This document shows, piece after piece, positions 62,670 through 64,000 of a stretch of 64,000 nucleotides of DNA; position 1 is the stretch's first letter, and every line of letters starts with the position of its first letter. Below the pieces are notes generated by a model. That model was not told the DNA's origin and did not search any database. It saw only the letters and a list, made by a program, of their open reading frames with translations. The DNA is from Monarcha castaneiventris obscurior (taxonomy: Eukaryota > Chordata > Aves > Passeriformes > Monarchidae): positions 5,716,001 to 5,780,000 of the forward strand of contig JAMPIT010000437.1 of assembly GCA_026261815.1 (NCBI GenBank), given 5' to 3'. A program made the translations under genes and the position numbers.

Positions 62670-64000
62670 CTGTATGAAAAAGGGGGTGGTAAAGAAGTGT
62701 ATCTTTATTCTGTTGCTGCACATCTGCCAGATGCAGGTCAGCTCTTGAGTGATCACTGCCACTTAATTGAATTATTCAGCAGATCTGTGTTTATAATGAC
62801 TGGAATTTTTTTCCCCCCTCTCCTTCCCCAGATTAAAGAGGAATGTGCCATGTTTGCTGTTTAGTGTCCCCTCTGCCTCCTGGGTGACTTTTTTCTTGCC
62901 CTACCTTCAGTAAGAAAACAAAGGGAAAGAGTCTGGCACACCCTGCTCGGGAGTTACAGGGATCACTGTCACTGACTTCAAGTTACTGTCACTAGCTACC
63001 AAGATTCTGATCATCATATATTTTGCTAAGGTTTTATGTTTTAAAATGGCAAATGTTTGGTTTTCTGCAAAGTGAACCAAAAACCTACTTTTTTTTGATT
63101 GTTTTTTCAGTTAAGATTTGAATTGAATACACCAAAATCTAAAGGGACAAAGCTATAAAAGCACAGTAAGTAGCAGAAATACAGTCCTATCAGAGACTTC
63201 TGAGATTTTAACTCCTATTACATAATTTGGCATATTTTTCATTAAAAAATTGTATTGTTTTGCATCTTTGACAGTTTTGAACATTTCAATAGAAGAAATA
63301 CAGAAGGTAGTATTTTTATTTTATATGAAATTATTTCAATTTTATTGCTTCAAAACCATATAAAAATGAAACAATCCTATTTTATTTGGAAAATGTGGGG
63401 CTATCATAATCTTTTAGGAGGTTGTAATTTTGGGGTTGACTTCTGTAAATTAAATGAATAAACACAGATTCATGTTGAATAGTAAGAATAAAAGAAACAG
63501 AGTCATGTTGATGTCAGTGATAACACCGTCTGTACATTATTTTTCAGATTAGCTAATTGCTCTCCCATTTTTAAAATTCTTGTAGCCTTATTGTGCTTTA
63601 CTCAATAATTACTTTCCAAAATTGTACATCTTGGTTACTATCAGATCCACAGGTTTTTTTAGGTACATCTCTCCATGATTAAAACTGGGATGGGGGCACA
63701 GACAGAAGAGTCTTTGCTTTGCTCTCCAGCCAGTCTACGTTTCAGCTGTGCTTTTCGTCCTGTGTATTCTCACTCAAATGCTTCCTTCACTATCATTTTC
63801 CCCCCCTCGAGCAATAGGGAGGTTTAAATCCCTTCGTAACACATCCAGTTGTAACTAACTGTCCTTTAGAGGCGTATCTGTCCCTTATTCCAGCTGGTAA
63901 TATCACTTGCACAATCTCCCAAATCCATCTCTGGTGAGAATTGATTTGTCACTGGTGCCTGCTGCCATCCATAACTTCAGCTTAATTCTTCAAAGGGCTT

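Larger units (their letters stand above)
58783..64000 (+). other. NAALADL2 intron downstream of the exon (5' part)
   Basis: Begins at the GTATGT donor and runs to the window end without a recognisable next NAALADL2 exon. It contains a CR1 3' fragment at 61.13 kb, an A run at 61.83 kb and a candidate minus-strand exon at 62466-62669. The remainder is AT-rich unique sequence. Confidence 0.75.

Overview
The window looks like bird nuclear DNA. The main evidence is a set of CR1-type LINE fragments of avian style. They have the usual 3'-anchored layout, ends near a gattctatgattct-like motif, and the familiar 'aggctggaaaag' / 'cagcactgccaaggcc' blocks. The rest is AT-rich, repeat-poor, mostly unique sequence with no bacterial-style gene packing. 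A songbird or other neoavian species is plausible, but I cannot name the species.

One protein-coding segment is clear: an internal coding exon at 58281-58782 on the + strand. It encodes the N-terminal cytosolic tail, the single membrane span and the start of the ectodomain of NAALADL2 (N-acetylated alpha-linked acidic dipeptidase-like 2), a type II membrane protein of the glutamate carboxypeptidase II / transferrin receptor family. It has a clean acceptor and donor. NAALADL2 is known in mammals for very long introns, which fits the rest of the window reading as intron: about 58 kb upstream and 5.2 kb downstream. I found no second NAALADL2 exon.

The intronic sequence holds about ten CR1 fragments. 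Seven are on + (about 1.8, 26.4, 48.4, 50.3, 51.5, 56.5 and 61.1 kb) and three on - (about 0.5, 13.3 and 37.1 kb). It also has short microsatellites (TA, CA, TG, GTT), long A or T runs, a few small tandem duplications and several low-complexity T/G or A/C stretches. I saw no rRNA, recognisable tRNA, CRISPR array, LTR element or CpG-island-like promoter.

The most interesting unexplained signal is on the - strand. At least three open segments (62669-62466, 51190-51022 and 27366-27149) have internal-exon size and protein-like composition, and are bounded by a good acceptor and a usable or strong donor. They may be exons of an unrecognised gene nested antisense inside the NAALADL2 intron, or chance. 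I do not recognise the protein, and their phases do not chain directly. A few dense AT-rich blocks with homeodomain-like motifs are offered as possible conserved non-coding elements, which needs cross-species alignment to test.
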